NCBI RefSeq assembly: GCF_040529335.1
Contig: NZ_CP159534.1
Span: 992,001-1,056,000, forward strand
DNA: 64,000 bases
Direction of reading: 5' to 3'
DNA from: Streptomyces sp. HUAS MG91
Lineage (GTDB): Bacteria; Actinomycetota; Actinomycetes; Streptomycetales; Streptomycetaceae
Shown: positions 24,369 to 32,049 of the stretch, one piece after another
How positions within the stretch are numbered: the stretch's first letter is position 1
How the letters are laid out: every line of letters starts with the position of its first letter
Notes under the pieces: model-generated
The model's input: only the letters and a program-made list of their open reading frames with translations
Databases searched by the model: none
What the model was told of the DNA's origin: nothing
Position numbers and translations under genes: made by a program

Positions 24369-24762
24369 GCGCGTCCGCCGGGGCGGGCGCGGGCTCAACC
24401 GGCGGGCTCCGGGCCTCCGTCCGGGTTCCGCGCGCGCCGAGCGCGATGACCACACCGATCGCCTGGTCGACGACGCTGTGCGAGACGATGGCCTGCTGCA
24501 GCTGACGCACCTCGTCCTGCAGCCCGTTGATTTTCGGACACCGGCCGTCCTGACGCGCCACCTCGCCGTACGCCTCCGTTCCTGGTCCGCGCGTCCGTGC
24601 GCGCTTCGCCGTGCCGCCGTTCACGGCCCGGGCACAACTCTGATCGGCGGGGACCGTCGGCACGACACGGCAAACGAAAGGGCAGGTCGGGGCTGTCCAG
24701 AAAACGAAGCAGCCGAAGCCCCGACTAGGCGGTTTCGTGGCGGTGGCGCTTCCCTCAGTCAT
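24283..24762 (-). pseudogene. Remnant of an ANTAR-domain regulator
   Basis: The frame opens with a fine ribosome site (AGGAG, ATG at 24762; MTEGSATATKPP). It then runs through about 70 residues of unlikely sequence and reaches LQDEVRQLQQAIVSHSVVDQ followed by AIGVVIALG (about 24520-24430). That is the start of an ANTAR RNA-binding domain. After IALGARG the domain breaks off: the three-helix remainder is missing and the frame runs into the end of the GNAT gene. I read this as a decayed gene with an internal replacement and a lost 3' end. It fills most of the gap between the GNAT and AraC genes. Confidence 0.55.
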
Positions 24763-24805
24763 ATTCTCCTGCTGAGACAGGGCGGTGGAGACTAGGCGAG
24801 GTGGC

Positions 24806-25765
24806 ATGGGCACTCTGCTGTTCGACAGCAGCGATCTTGAAGTGACGGAGGATTTCCTCTCCCGCAACTACGCCCGGATGCGGATCGGAAACGGCACCCC
24901 GGGGACGAGCCGGGCGCGGATCCGGCGGGACGCGATGCCGGGCGTGACCGTCGACGAGCTCGACCTCGACTTCGACATGAGCTACGACGTGACGCCGTTG
25001 CAGAAGATCTGTCTGTGTCTCGTGCACGAAGGCACCATCCAGGACCACAGGTTCGGGGACGTCGAGGACGCCTTCGGCCCCGGTGACGTCGTCTCGTTCG
25101 CCCCGCCCCACATGCCCTACCACGGACGGATCTGCGCCGCCCGCTACAACATCACCATGCTCGATCCCGAGCTGCTGGCCAGGGTCGCGGACACCGGCCC
25201 GCGGGCCGCGTCCGCTCCCGTGCGGCTCCTCGATCACCGGCCGACCTCCGCCGCGGCCGCCGCCCACCTGCGCCGGACCGTCAACCACGTACGCGACCAC
25301 GTGCTCGGCGATCCGGCCATAGCCGCCGAGCCGTTGATCGTGTCCACGGCCGCCCTGCACCTGGCGGCGAGCGTGCTGGCCGCCTTCCCCAACACGGCGC
25401 TCACCGAGCCGACCGGGACCGACCGGCACGACGCGCACTCGGCCACGCTGCGCCGCGCCCTGGCCCACATCGACGAGCACGCGCACGAAGCGCTCACGGT
25501 GGCGCAGATCGCCGCCGCGGCCCATGTCACCGTCCGGGCCCTGCAGTACGCCTTCCGCCGCCACCTGGACACGACGCCGCTCGCGCACCTGCGCCGGGTC
25601 CGGCTGGAGCGGGCGCACGCCGAACTGCGGGACGCCGATCCGACGACGGACGTGACGGTCACGTCCGTCGCCGCCCACTGGGGCTTCTACCACCCCGGCC
25701 GCTTCGCGACGCTCTACCGCGACACCTACGGGAGGCCACCGCACCGGACGCTGGCCGAGCACTGA
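24806..25765 (+). CDS. AraC-family transcriptional regulator
   Basis: 319 residues. The N-terminal ligand-binding part (about 1-190, AraC-binding-like, with VEDAFGPGDVVSFAPPHMPY) is followed by a C-terminal double helix-turn-helix (LTVAQIAAAAHVTVRALQYA, FRRHLDTTPLAHLRRVRLER, VTSVAAHWGFYHPGRFATLY). The start at 24806 has GGCGAGGTGG close upstream. The quinone reductase gene follows 100 bp downstream on the same strand and may be its target. Confidence 0.9.
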   Translation: MGTLLFDSSDLEVTEDFLSRNYARMRIGNGTPGTSRARIRRDAMPGVTVDELDLDFDMSYDVTPLQKICLCLVHEGTIQDHRFGDVEDAFGPGDVVSFAPPHMPYHGRICAARYNITMLDPELLARVADTGPRAASAPVRLLDHRPTSAAAAAHLRRTVNHVRDHVLGDPAIAAEPLIVSTAALHLAASVLAAFPNTALTEPTGTDRHDAHSATLRRALAHIDEHAHEALTVAQIAAAAHVTVRALQYAFRRHLDTTPLAHLRRVRLERAHAELRDADPTTDVTVTSVAAHWGFYHPGRFATLYRDTYGRPPHRTLAEH

Positions 25766-25865
25766 GCACCGCCCTGTCGCCCCGGGGTGAGCCTGGCCAG
25801 ATCCTTCCGGGTCGTGGCCGTCCGGCCACTGACGGGGTGCGGGGCGGGCGCGCACGATCGAGGGC

Positions 25866-26639
25866 ATGAACATCCTCTGGGTCTTCGCCCATCCCGAACA
25901 GCGCTCGCTCAACGGCTCCTTGATGACCGACGCGCTCCGCACGCTCGGCGGGCTCGGCCACGCGTACGAGGTCTCCGATCTGTACGCCATGAAGTGGAAG
26001 GCCGTGCTCGACGCCGACGACTTCGGCACCCCGCCCGCCGGGAGGGAGCGGCTGTTCGTCGGGGCCGCGCAGGAACGCGCGTACACGCGAGGCGAGTTGA
26101 GTGCCGACATCCGCGGCGAGATCGAGAAGCTGGCGCGGGCCGACGTGGTGGTCCTGCACTTCCCCCTGTGGTGGTTCGGGCCGCCGGCCATCCTCAAGGG
26201 CTGGTTCGACCGGGTCCTGGTGCAGGGGCTCGGGTTCGGGGTGAAGGCGCCGGACGGGCGCACCCGGCGCTACGGCGACGGCGGCCTCGCCGGAAAGCGG
26301 GCGCTGGTCGTCACGTCGGTGGGCGCCCGGCTGTCCGGGTTCGGGCCGCGCGGGATCCACGGGCACGTGGATGAGGTGCTGTTCCCGCTGCTGCACGGCA
26401 CGTTCTGGTACACGGGGATGGCGCCGCTCGCGCCGTTCGTCGTGTACGGCGCCGACCGGCACGACACGGCCGACGGGGCCAGGACCTCCGCCGCACTCGG
26501 GGAGCGGCTGCGCGCGCTGCCCGACGAGGAGCCCCTCGCGTACCGCACCGAGGCGGGCGGCGCGTACGACGGGGACCTGGTGCTGCGGCCGGACCGCGCA
26601 CCGGGCCGCACCGGTCTACAGGTCCATCTGCGGCGCTAG
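25866..26639 (+). CDS. NAD(P)H dehydrogenase (quinone) / flavodoxin-fold oxidoreductase
   Basis: 257 residues of the NQO1/KefF-like flavodoxin family: NILWVFAHPEQRSLNGSL at the FMN/FAD phosphate site, then VVLHFPLWWFGPPAILKGWF, the family hallmark. It reduces quinones or related electrophiles by two electrons. A Ser/Ala-rich charged C-terminal end is a little longer than usual. It probably responds to the upstream AraC regulator. The stop overlaps the convergent GNAT stop by 4 bp. Confidence 0.9.
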   Translation: MNILWVFAHPEQRSLNGSLMTDALRTLGGLGHAYEVSDLYAMKWKAVLDADDFGTPPAGRERLFVGAAQERAYTRGELSADIRGEIEKLARADVVVLHFPLWWFGPPAILKGWFDRVLVQGLGFGVKAPDGRTRRYGDGGLAGKRALVVTSVGARLSGFGPRGIHGHVDEVLFPLLHGTFWYTGMAPLAPFVVYGADRHDTADGARTSAALGERLRALPDEEPLAYRTEAGGAYDGDLVLRPDRAPGRTGLQVHLRR

Positions 26640-27097
26640 TCGGGTGTGCCGCGCCGGTCCGGTGTGCCGCGCACCATGAAGACGTCCACCGGATCCTCGG
26701 ACTCGACGGTGAACCCGAGCCGCTCGTAGAGGCGTTGCGCGGCGCTGCCCCGCAACACGTTCAGCCGGACCACGACGTCGTCCCGGTCGCAGCGGTCGAG
26801 GAGGTGGTTCAGCACGGCCGTACCGATGCCGCTGCCCTGGAGGTGGGGCGCGAGGAAGAAGTGCTCCAGCCAGCGGCAGTCCTCGGCCGGGCGCAGCGCG
26901 ACACTACCGGCGAACGCGCCGCCCACCTCGATCACCCAGGCGTGCGCGGGCACGAAGGCGTCCCGGAACCGCTGCCGCACCCGGTGCGGGTCGAATCGGC
27001 CGAGCCGCTCCAGATCGGGGCGCATCACCACGGCCCGCAGCTCGACGATCGTCTCGACATCAGCCACTTGAGCAGGCCTTATTTCCCAGTCCGCCAT
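26636..27097 (-). CDS. GNAT N-acetyltransferase
   Basis: 153 residues. GNAT fold with N-terminal WEIRPAQVADVETIVELRAV, central strand GAFAGSVALRP, and acetyl-CoA loop HLQGSGIGTAVLNHLL; the C-terminal LYERLGFTVESED is typical. Substrate unknown. It ends on a repeated RGTPD motif over the last residues. Confidence 0.85.
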   Translation of the reverse strand: MADWEIRPAQVADVETIVELRAVVMRPDLERLGRFDPHRVRQRFRDAFVPAHAWVIEVGGAFAGSVALRPAEDCRWLEHFFLAPHLQGSGIGTAVLNHLLDRCDRDDVVVRLNVLRGSAAQRLYERLGFTVESEDPVDVFMVRGTPDRRGTPD

Positions 27098-27202
27098 GAC
27101 GGTGACCCTACCTGGGGCGCCCGTGGGCCGGGCCGACGCGTGGGCGGCGCCGACGCGGGCACCCGGAGCGCAGACCGGCCCCGTCAGCCCCCAGGAGGCG
27201 CC

Positions 27203-28231
27203 ATGACCCGTGAGCGGAACAGCGACGAGGCGCGGGAGGACCGGTCAGGGGCGCGGGAGCCGCGCGATCCGACCGAGCTGCCCGCCCGCTCGTGGTGGGC
27301 CGTGGTGCGCCGCACGGCCAAGGAGTTCCTGGACGACGACCTGCCCGACAAGGCGGCCGCCCTCACCTACTACGGGGTGCTGTCGCTGTTCCCCGCCCTG
27401 CTGGTGCTGATCTCCGGTCTGGGTGTCGTCGGCGAGACGGCGACCAAGGGCGTGCTCGACAATCTGCGCCATCTCGCGCCGGGCCCGGTCCGGGACCTGC
27501 TCGGCAACGCCGTGGTGGAGCTCCAGGGCGCGGGCGGGACGAGCGGTGTCGTCGCCGTGGTGAGCCTGGTGGCGGCGATCTGGTCGGCGTCCGGTTACGT
27601 CGGCGCGTTCATCCGCACCGCGAACGCCGTGTACGACCTTCCGGAGGGCCGCCCGGTGTGGAAGGTGACCCCGCTGCGGCTGGCGCTGACGGTGACGCTG
27701 ATGCTGCTGCTCGCGGTGAGCGCGACGATCGTCGTGTTCACGGGGCCGCTGGCGCGCCGGGCCGGGGAGACGATCGGCGCCGGGGACGCGGCGGTCACCA
27801 CCTGGAACATCGCGAAGTGGCCGGTGCTGCTCGTGCTGGTGGTGCTGATGGTGGCGCTGCTGTTCTGGCGCGCGCCCAATGTCCGGGGCACCGGCTTCCG
27901 CTGGCTGAGCCCGGGCAGCGTCGTCGCGGTGCTGCTGTGGCTGCTGGCGTCGGGCGTGTTCGCCCTGTACGTGGCCGGGTTCAGCTCGTACAACAAGACG
28001 TACGGCACCCTGGCGGGCGTCATCATCTTCCTGATCTGGCTGTGGCTGTCGAACCTGGCGATCCTGCTCGGTCTGGAGTTCGACGCGGAGCTGGCCCGGC
28101 AGCGTGCCATCTCCGGCGGCCTGCCGGAGGGGCAGGAGCCGTACGTGGAGCCGCGCGACACCCGCAAATGGCCGCCCAAGCTGCGCCGTCGGGCCGCCCG
28201 GCTCGGCGACGGTCCCCAGAAGGCCGGATAG
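27203..28231 (+). CDS. YihY/BrkB-family inner membrane protein
   Basis: 342 residues. A hydrophilic N-terminus (about 1-35) is followed by LPDKAAALTYYGVLSLFPAL, the family signature, and six membrane segments; a basic tail ends the protein. The conserved GTLAGVIIFLIWLWLSNLAI segment is near residue 275. Despite the old name ribonuclease BN, it is a transport-like membrane protein of unknown substrate. The start at 27203 has AGGAGG 6 bases upstream. Confidence 0.92.
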   Translation: MTRERNSDEAREDRSGAREPRDPTELPARSWWAVVRRTAKEFLDDDLPDKAAALTYYGVLSLFPALLVLISGLGVVGETATKGVLDNLRHLAPGPVRDLLGNAVVELQGAGGTSGVVAVVSLVAAIWSASGYVGAFIRTANAVYDLPEGRPVWKVTPLRLALTVTLMLLLAVSATIVVFTGPLARRAGETIGAGDAAVTTWNIAKWPVLLVLVVLMVALLFWRAPNVRGTGFRWLSPGSVVAVLLWLLASGVFALYVAGFSSYNKTYGTLAGVIIFLIWLWLSNLAILLGLEFDAELARQRAISGGLPEGQEPYVEPRDTRKWPPKLRRRAARLGDGPQKAG

Positions 28232-28338
28232 ATCGACTCCCCCGCTTGCGGGGCTCCGGTGGATCTCCGGGGCAGGTCGGTTTTACGGTCGAGGTCACTG
28301 ATCCACGCACCCCCTCGCGGAACACGGAGCTGACCCCC

Positions 28339-29034
28339 ATGTCGAAGATTCTTTTCGTCGTCACCGGCGCCGACCACTGGACCCTCGCCGACGGCACCGA
28401 GCACCCCACCGGTTTCTGGGCCGAGGAGGCCGCCGCCCCCTACGCGGCGTTCCGGGCCGCGGGCCACGAGGTCGTCGTCGCCACGCCCGGCGGGGTCGTG
28501 CCCACCGTCGACCGGGGCAGCCTCGCGCCGGAGATGAACGGCGGCCAGGAAGGCGCCGACCGGATCGCGCGCGTCCTCGACACGATGACGGAGCTGGGGT
28601 CCCCGCTGAAGCTGGAGGAGGTGAACCTGGACGACTACGCCGCCGTCTTCTACCCGGGCGGCCACGGGCCCATGGAGGACCTCGCCGTCGACGCCGCCTC
28701 CGGTGCGCTGCTGACCCGTGCCCTCGACTCCGGCAAGCCGCTCGGGGTCGTCTGCCACGGCCCGGCCGCGCTGCTCGCCGCGACGCGCGAGGACGGCACG
28801 AACACGTTCCGGGGCTACGAGGTCGCCGCGTTCACCAATGAGGAGGAGCGCCAGGCCGGGCTCGCGGACCGGGCGAAGTGGCTCCTCCAGGACCGGCTCA
28901 CCGACGCCGGTGTGCGGGTGCTGGAGGGCGAGCCGTGGGCGCCGAAGGTCGTCACCGACCGCAACCTCGTCACCGGCCAGAACCCGGCCTCGTCGGCGCC
29001 GCTCGCCGCCGAGCTGCTGGCCCGGCTGGGCTGA
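28339..29034 (+). CDS. DJ-1/PfpI-family protein (Hsp31-like glyoxalase/deglycase type)
   Basis: 231 residues. The catalytic Cys lies in the nucleophile elbow GVVCHGPAALL (about residue 137), with the Glu of TGFWAEEAAAPY (about 32) as the acid pocket residue. This arrangement is typical of class I glutamine-amidotransferase-like Hsp31/glyoxalase III proteins that destroy methylglyoxal or repair glycated proteins. It is soluble and not fused to anything. It starts 107 bp after the YihY gene. Confidence 0.9.
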   Translation: MSKILFVVTGADHWTLADGTEHPTGFWAEEAAAPYAAFRAAGHEVVVATPGGVVPTVDRGSLAPEMNGGQEGADRIARVLDTMTELGSPLKLEEVNLDDYAAVFYPGGHGPMEDLAVDAASGALLTRALDSGKPLGVVCHGPAALLAATREDGTNTFRGYEVAAFTNEEERQAGLADRAKWLLQDRLTDAGVRVLEGEPWAPKVVTDRNLVTGQNPASSAPLAAELLARLG

Positions 29035-29049
29035 GCGGGGGCCCGCGCG

Positions 29050-30453
29050 TCAGCCGCCGCGCCGCACCCGGGCCGCCCTGCGGGCCTCCGCGAGCTTGCG
29101 GGCCTCGCTCGACTTGCGGGACCTGCCGCCGGAACCGGAGCCGGTGCCCTGGGCGCTCTGGTCCTTGCTGCTGCCCAGGCCCCGGAACGGCGCGTTGTGG
29201 TTCTTGGGCCGGGCCGCGGCGGGCCCGCCGTCGAGCGGGACGCCGGAGGGCTTGCGGGCGCCGGTGATCCGGCTCAGTTCGGCCTCGCCGGAGCGCACCT
29301 TGGTGGTCGTGGGGCGGACGCCGGCCTCCGCCATGACCCGGCTCGTCTCGCGGCGCTCGCCCGAGAGGACCAGGGTCACGACCGTGCCGGTGCGGCCGGC
29401 CCGTGCCGTGCGGCCCGCGCGGTGCAGATAGTCCTTCGGGTCGGTCGCCGGGGAGACGTTGACCACCAGGTCGAGGTCGTCGACGTGCAGGCCGCGCGCC
29501 GCGACGTTGGTCGCCACCAAGGCGGTGACCTGGCCGTCCTTGAACTGCGCCAGGGTCCGGGTGCGCTGCGGCTGCGCCTTGCCGCTGTGCAGGGCGGCGG
29601 CGGCCACCCCGCTGGCCCGCAGATGGCGGGTGAGCTGGTCGACCTGGTGCTTGGTGTCGAGGAAGAGCAGGACGCGGCCGTCACGGGCGGCGATCTCGGT
29701 GGCCACGGCGTACCGGTCCGGGCCGTGCACGAGCAGGACGTGGTGCGCGATCGCGTCGCCCGCCCCGGCCGACGGGTCGACCTCGTGGACGGCGGGGTCG
29801 TGCAGATAGCGGCTGACCAGCTGGTCGACGTCACCGTCGAGGGTGGCCGAGAACAGCATCCGCTGCCCGTCGGGACCCACCTGGTCCAGGGCCTCGGTGA
29901 CCTGCGGCAGGAACCCCATGTCGCACATCTGGTCGGCCTCGTCCAGGACCGTGATGCGCACCCGGTCCAGTCGGCAGTCCTTGCGCTGGATCAGGTCGTG
30001 CAGCCGGCCGGGCGTCGCGATCACGATCTCGGCGCCCTCGCGCAGCGCGGCGGACTGCCGGCCGATGGAGACGCCGCCGACGACGGTCGCCAGGCGCAGC
30101 TTCAGTGCCTGCGCGTACGGGGCGAGGGCCTCGCCGACCTGCTGCGCCAGCTCCCTGGTGGGCACCAGGACGAGGGCGAGCGGCTGCTTGGGCTGGGCGC
30201 GCCGGCCCGCCGTCCGGGAGAGCAGGCCCAGGCCGAAGGCGAGCGTCTTGCCCGAACCGGTGCGCCCGCGGCCGAGCACGTCACGTCCCGCGAGCGCGTT
30301 CGGCAGTGCGGCCGCCTGGATGGGGAACGGCTCGCTCACCCCGTGTTCGTCGAGCGTGCGCAGCACCTCGGCTGGCAGCCCCAGCTCCGCGAAGGACGCC
30401 ACGGGTGGCAGCGCGGGCGTGGGGACGGAGTCGGCACGTGCTGAATCGCTCAC
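29050..30453 (-). CDS. DEAD-box RNA helicase
   Basis: 467 residues from the GTG at 30453 (GAGAGGAAGG upstream). Motifs in order: Q-motif (EPFPIQAAALPNALAGRDVL), I GRTGSGKT, Ia PTRELAQQ, Ib TPGRL, II DEAD, III SAT, IV LLFLDTK, V ARGLHVDDLDLV, VI HRAGRTARAG. The C-terminal 100 residues are basic and Ser/Gly-rich (SSKDQSAQGTGSGSGGRSRK), as in RhlE/CsdA-type helicases. It unwinds RNA, probably in ribosome assembly or mRNA decay. It converges with the DJ-1 gene, 15 bp between the stops. Confidence 0.95.
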   Translation of the reverse strand: MSDSARADSVPTPALPPVASFAELGLPAEVLRTLDEHGVSEPFPIQAAALPNALAGRDVLGRGRTGSGKTLAFGLGLLSRTAGRRAQPKQPLALVLVPTRELAQQVGEALAPYAQALKLRLATVVGGVSIGRQSAALREGAEIVIATPGRLHDLIQRKDCRLDRVRITVLDEADQMCDMGFLPQVTEALDQVGPDGQRMLFSATLDGDVDQLVSRYLHDPAVHEVDPSAGAGDAIAHHVLLVHGPDRYAVATEIAARDGRVLLFLDTKHQVDQLTRHLRASGVAAAALHSGKAQPQRTRTLAQFKDGQVTALVATNVAARGLHVDDLDLVVNVSPATDPKDYLHRAGRTARAGRTGTVVTLVLSGERRETSRVMAEAGVRPTTTKVRSGEAELSRITGARKPSGVPLDGGPAAARPKNHNAPFRGLGSSKDQSAQGTGSGSGGRSRKSSEARKLAEARRAARVRRGG

Positions 30454-30602
30454 GGGGAGCCTTCCTCTCAGGGGACCGTACCGAGGAGGGCGCGGCGGGA
30501 AACAGATCACGCTAGCACGGGGCCGGGGTCCCGGGTCCGGGGTCGCGGGCCGGGCGGAGCGAGGACGGGCCACGACGTTCCAGGCATATGCATCGATAAA
30601 GC

Positions 30603-30626
30603 CCCTCCATGGGATTCCATGGAGGG
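30603..30626. promoter_or_regulatory. Perfect inverted repeat directly before the lipoprotein start
   Basis: CCCTCCATGG (30603-30612) and CCATGGAGGG (30617-30626) with a GATT loop end exactly at the ATG at 30627. The right arm contains the only ribosome-site-like sequence (GGAGGG). The stem could hide this site in the mRNA, or serve as a DNA operator. Confidence 0.6.
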
Positions 30627-31844
30627 ATGCCGCACTTCGTGCTCAGCCGTCGCGCCTTCACCGCCCTGCTGACGGGCTGTGCCCTGGGCGGCTGCTCGTC
30701 AGAGGGACCCGGGGCGCCTTCCGGCGGATCGGCGCGGGACGCCGTCTCACGCGCGTACACCTTCCTGGACCGGCGGGTCGACGAGGCGGCGGGCCGTCCC
30801 GGCGGGCTGCCGCGGAGCTACACCGGCGGGTACATGGCACGCCATCACTCGAAGGTGGCCTTCACCTACGACGTCGCGCTCGTGATCATCGCGTACTGCC
30901 GGCGGGGCCGGGACGCGGACCTGGAACGGGCCGCCGAACTCTCCCGGACCCTGGTGGCGCTCCAGGAGCGGGATCCCGAGGACGACGGGCGGCTGCGCCA
31001 GTCCTACGAGTCGGGCCGCCCGCCGTCGGGCGCGCAGGTGCCGAAGGCCGCCGCAGGCGATGTCTTCACCGGCACCCTGGCCTGGGCGGGCCTCGCCCTG
31101 CTGCACGCGCACCGGGCCACGGGCACGGCCGCGTTCCGCTCGGGCGCGCTGCGTGCCGCGGGGTGGATCCAGGACACCGTCTTCCGGTCGACGGGCACCG
31201 CGGGGTACGCGGGCGGCGTCGACTCCGCCGGGAAAGCGGTGGCATGGCGGTCCAGTGAGCACAACGCCGACGTCGCCGGGTTCTTCCGGGCGCTCGGCGC
31301 AGCCGTGGACGACACCGCCTGGGGCGACCGGGCCGACACAGCGGCCGCGTTCCTCGACGCCATGTGGGACGAGGAGCGGGGCGCCTTCTGGACCGGTACC
31401 GGAACCGACGGCAGCACCGTGAACCGCGGCCCGGTGCCGGAGGACCCGCAGACCTGGTCGTACCTGGCCACCCGCGACGCCCGCCACGAGAAGTCCCTGG
31501 ACTGGGCGCTGCGGGAGCTGGCGGCCGAGGACGGCGGCTTCGTCGGGGTGTCGTTCAGCGACGCCGACACCTCGAAGGTGTGGTTCGAGGGGACCGGTCA
31601 CCTCGTGTGCGCGCTGCGGGCCAGGAACGGGGACGGGGACAGGGCGCGGGCGGACCGGCTGCTCGCATCTCTGCGCGCGGCACAGTCCGGCGCACCCGGC
31701 GCGGACGGCCACGGTCTCGTGGCGGCTTCCTCGGACGGGCTGGACACGGGCGACGGGGACCGGCTCTACGCCAGTCTGCACACCGGCACCACGGCCTGGT
31801 TCGCGCTCGCCGGGCAGGGCGCCGATCCGTTCGTACTGGACTGA
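30627..31844 (+). CDS. Tat-type lipoprotein, probable alpha/alpha-barrel glycan-active enzyme
   Basis: 405 residues from 30627 (alternatives: ATG 30609, GTG 30639, the latter better spaced from GGAGGG). The N-terminus has a twin-arginine-like LSRRAFTALL and a lipobox LGGC. The mature part has repeated helical Trp/Gly segments (FTYDVALVIIAYCRRG, TGTLAWAGLALLHAHR, HNADVAGFFRALG, MWDEERGAFWTGTG, TSKVWFEGTGHLVCALRA). These are typical of (alpha/alpha)6 barrels such as glycan lyases, epimerases and unsaturated glycosidases. I cannot name the enzyme class. It ends 25 bp from the convergent five-gene glycan-type operon, which suggests processing of its product at the cell surface. Confidence 0.65.
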   Translation: MPHFVLSRRAFTALLTGCALGGCSSEGPGAPSGGSARDAVSRAYTFLDRRVDEAAGRPGGLPRSYTGGYMARHHSKVAFTYDVALVIIAYCRRGRDADLERAAELSRTLVALQERDPEDDGRLRQSYESGRPPSGAQVPKAAAGDVFTGTLAWAGLALLHAHRATGTAAFRSGALRAAGWIQDTVFRSTGTAGYAGGVDSAGKAVAWRSSEHNADVAGFFRALGAAVDDTAWGDRADTAAAFLDAMWDEERGAFWTGTGTDGSTVNRGPVPEDPQTWSYLATRDARHEKSLDWALRELAAEDGGFVGVSFSDADTSKVWFEGTGHLVCALRARNGDGDRARADRLLASLRAAQSGAPGADGHGLVAASSDGLDTGDGDRLYASLHTGTTAWFALAGQGADPFVLD

Positions 31845-31869
31845 TCCCCCGGCCGGAACGGCCCCGCCG

Positions 31870-32049
31870 TCAGACCACCCACCACCAGCGGGCCACCAGC
31901 AGCGCCGCGATGACCAGCAGCACGACGAGCTCCAGCCAGAACAGCCGGTGGTCGGCGCGCCGGTCGCGGCGGGTGAGCTCGCGGGCCCGCTCGGCGAGGG
32001 TCCGGGCGTCGAAGGGGCCCGGGCTTCCGGGACTGTCGTGGGGTGTCAT
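31870..32049 (-). CDS. Small single-pass membrane protein, coupled to the GT2 synthase
   Basis: 59 residues. A hydrophilic first half is rich in Arg/Asp (LAERARELTRRDRRADHR); a single membrane segment near the end (FWLELVVLLVIAALLVARWW) follows. The ATG overlaps the synthase stop by 4 bp, so translation is coupled. In poly-GlcNAc systems a small membrane subunit (PgaD) supports the GT2 synthase PgaC; this protein could be a similar helper, but it is smaller and I see no sequence match. Confidence 0.7.
   Translation of the reverse strand: MTPHDSPGSPGPFDARTLAERARELTRRDRRADHRLFWLELVVLLVIAALLVARWWWVV

Noticed and set aside
30580..30600. WhiG-like -10 (CGATAA) before the lipoprotein gene
   Set aside because: No matching -35 element at the right distance.
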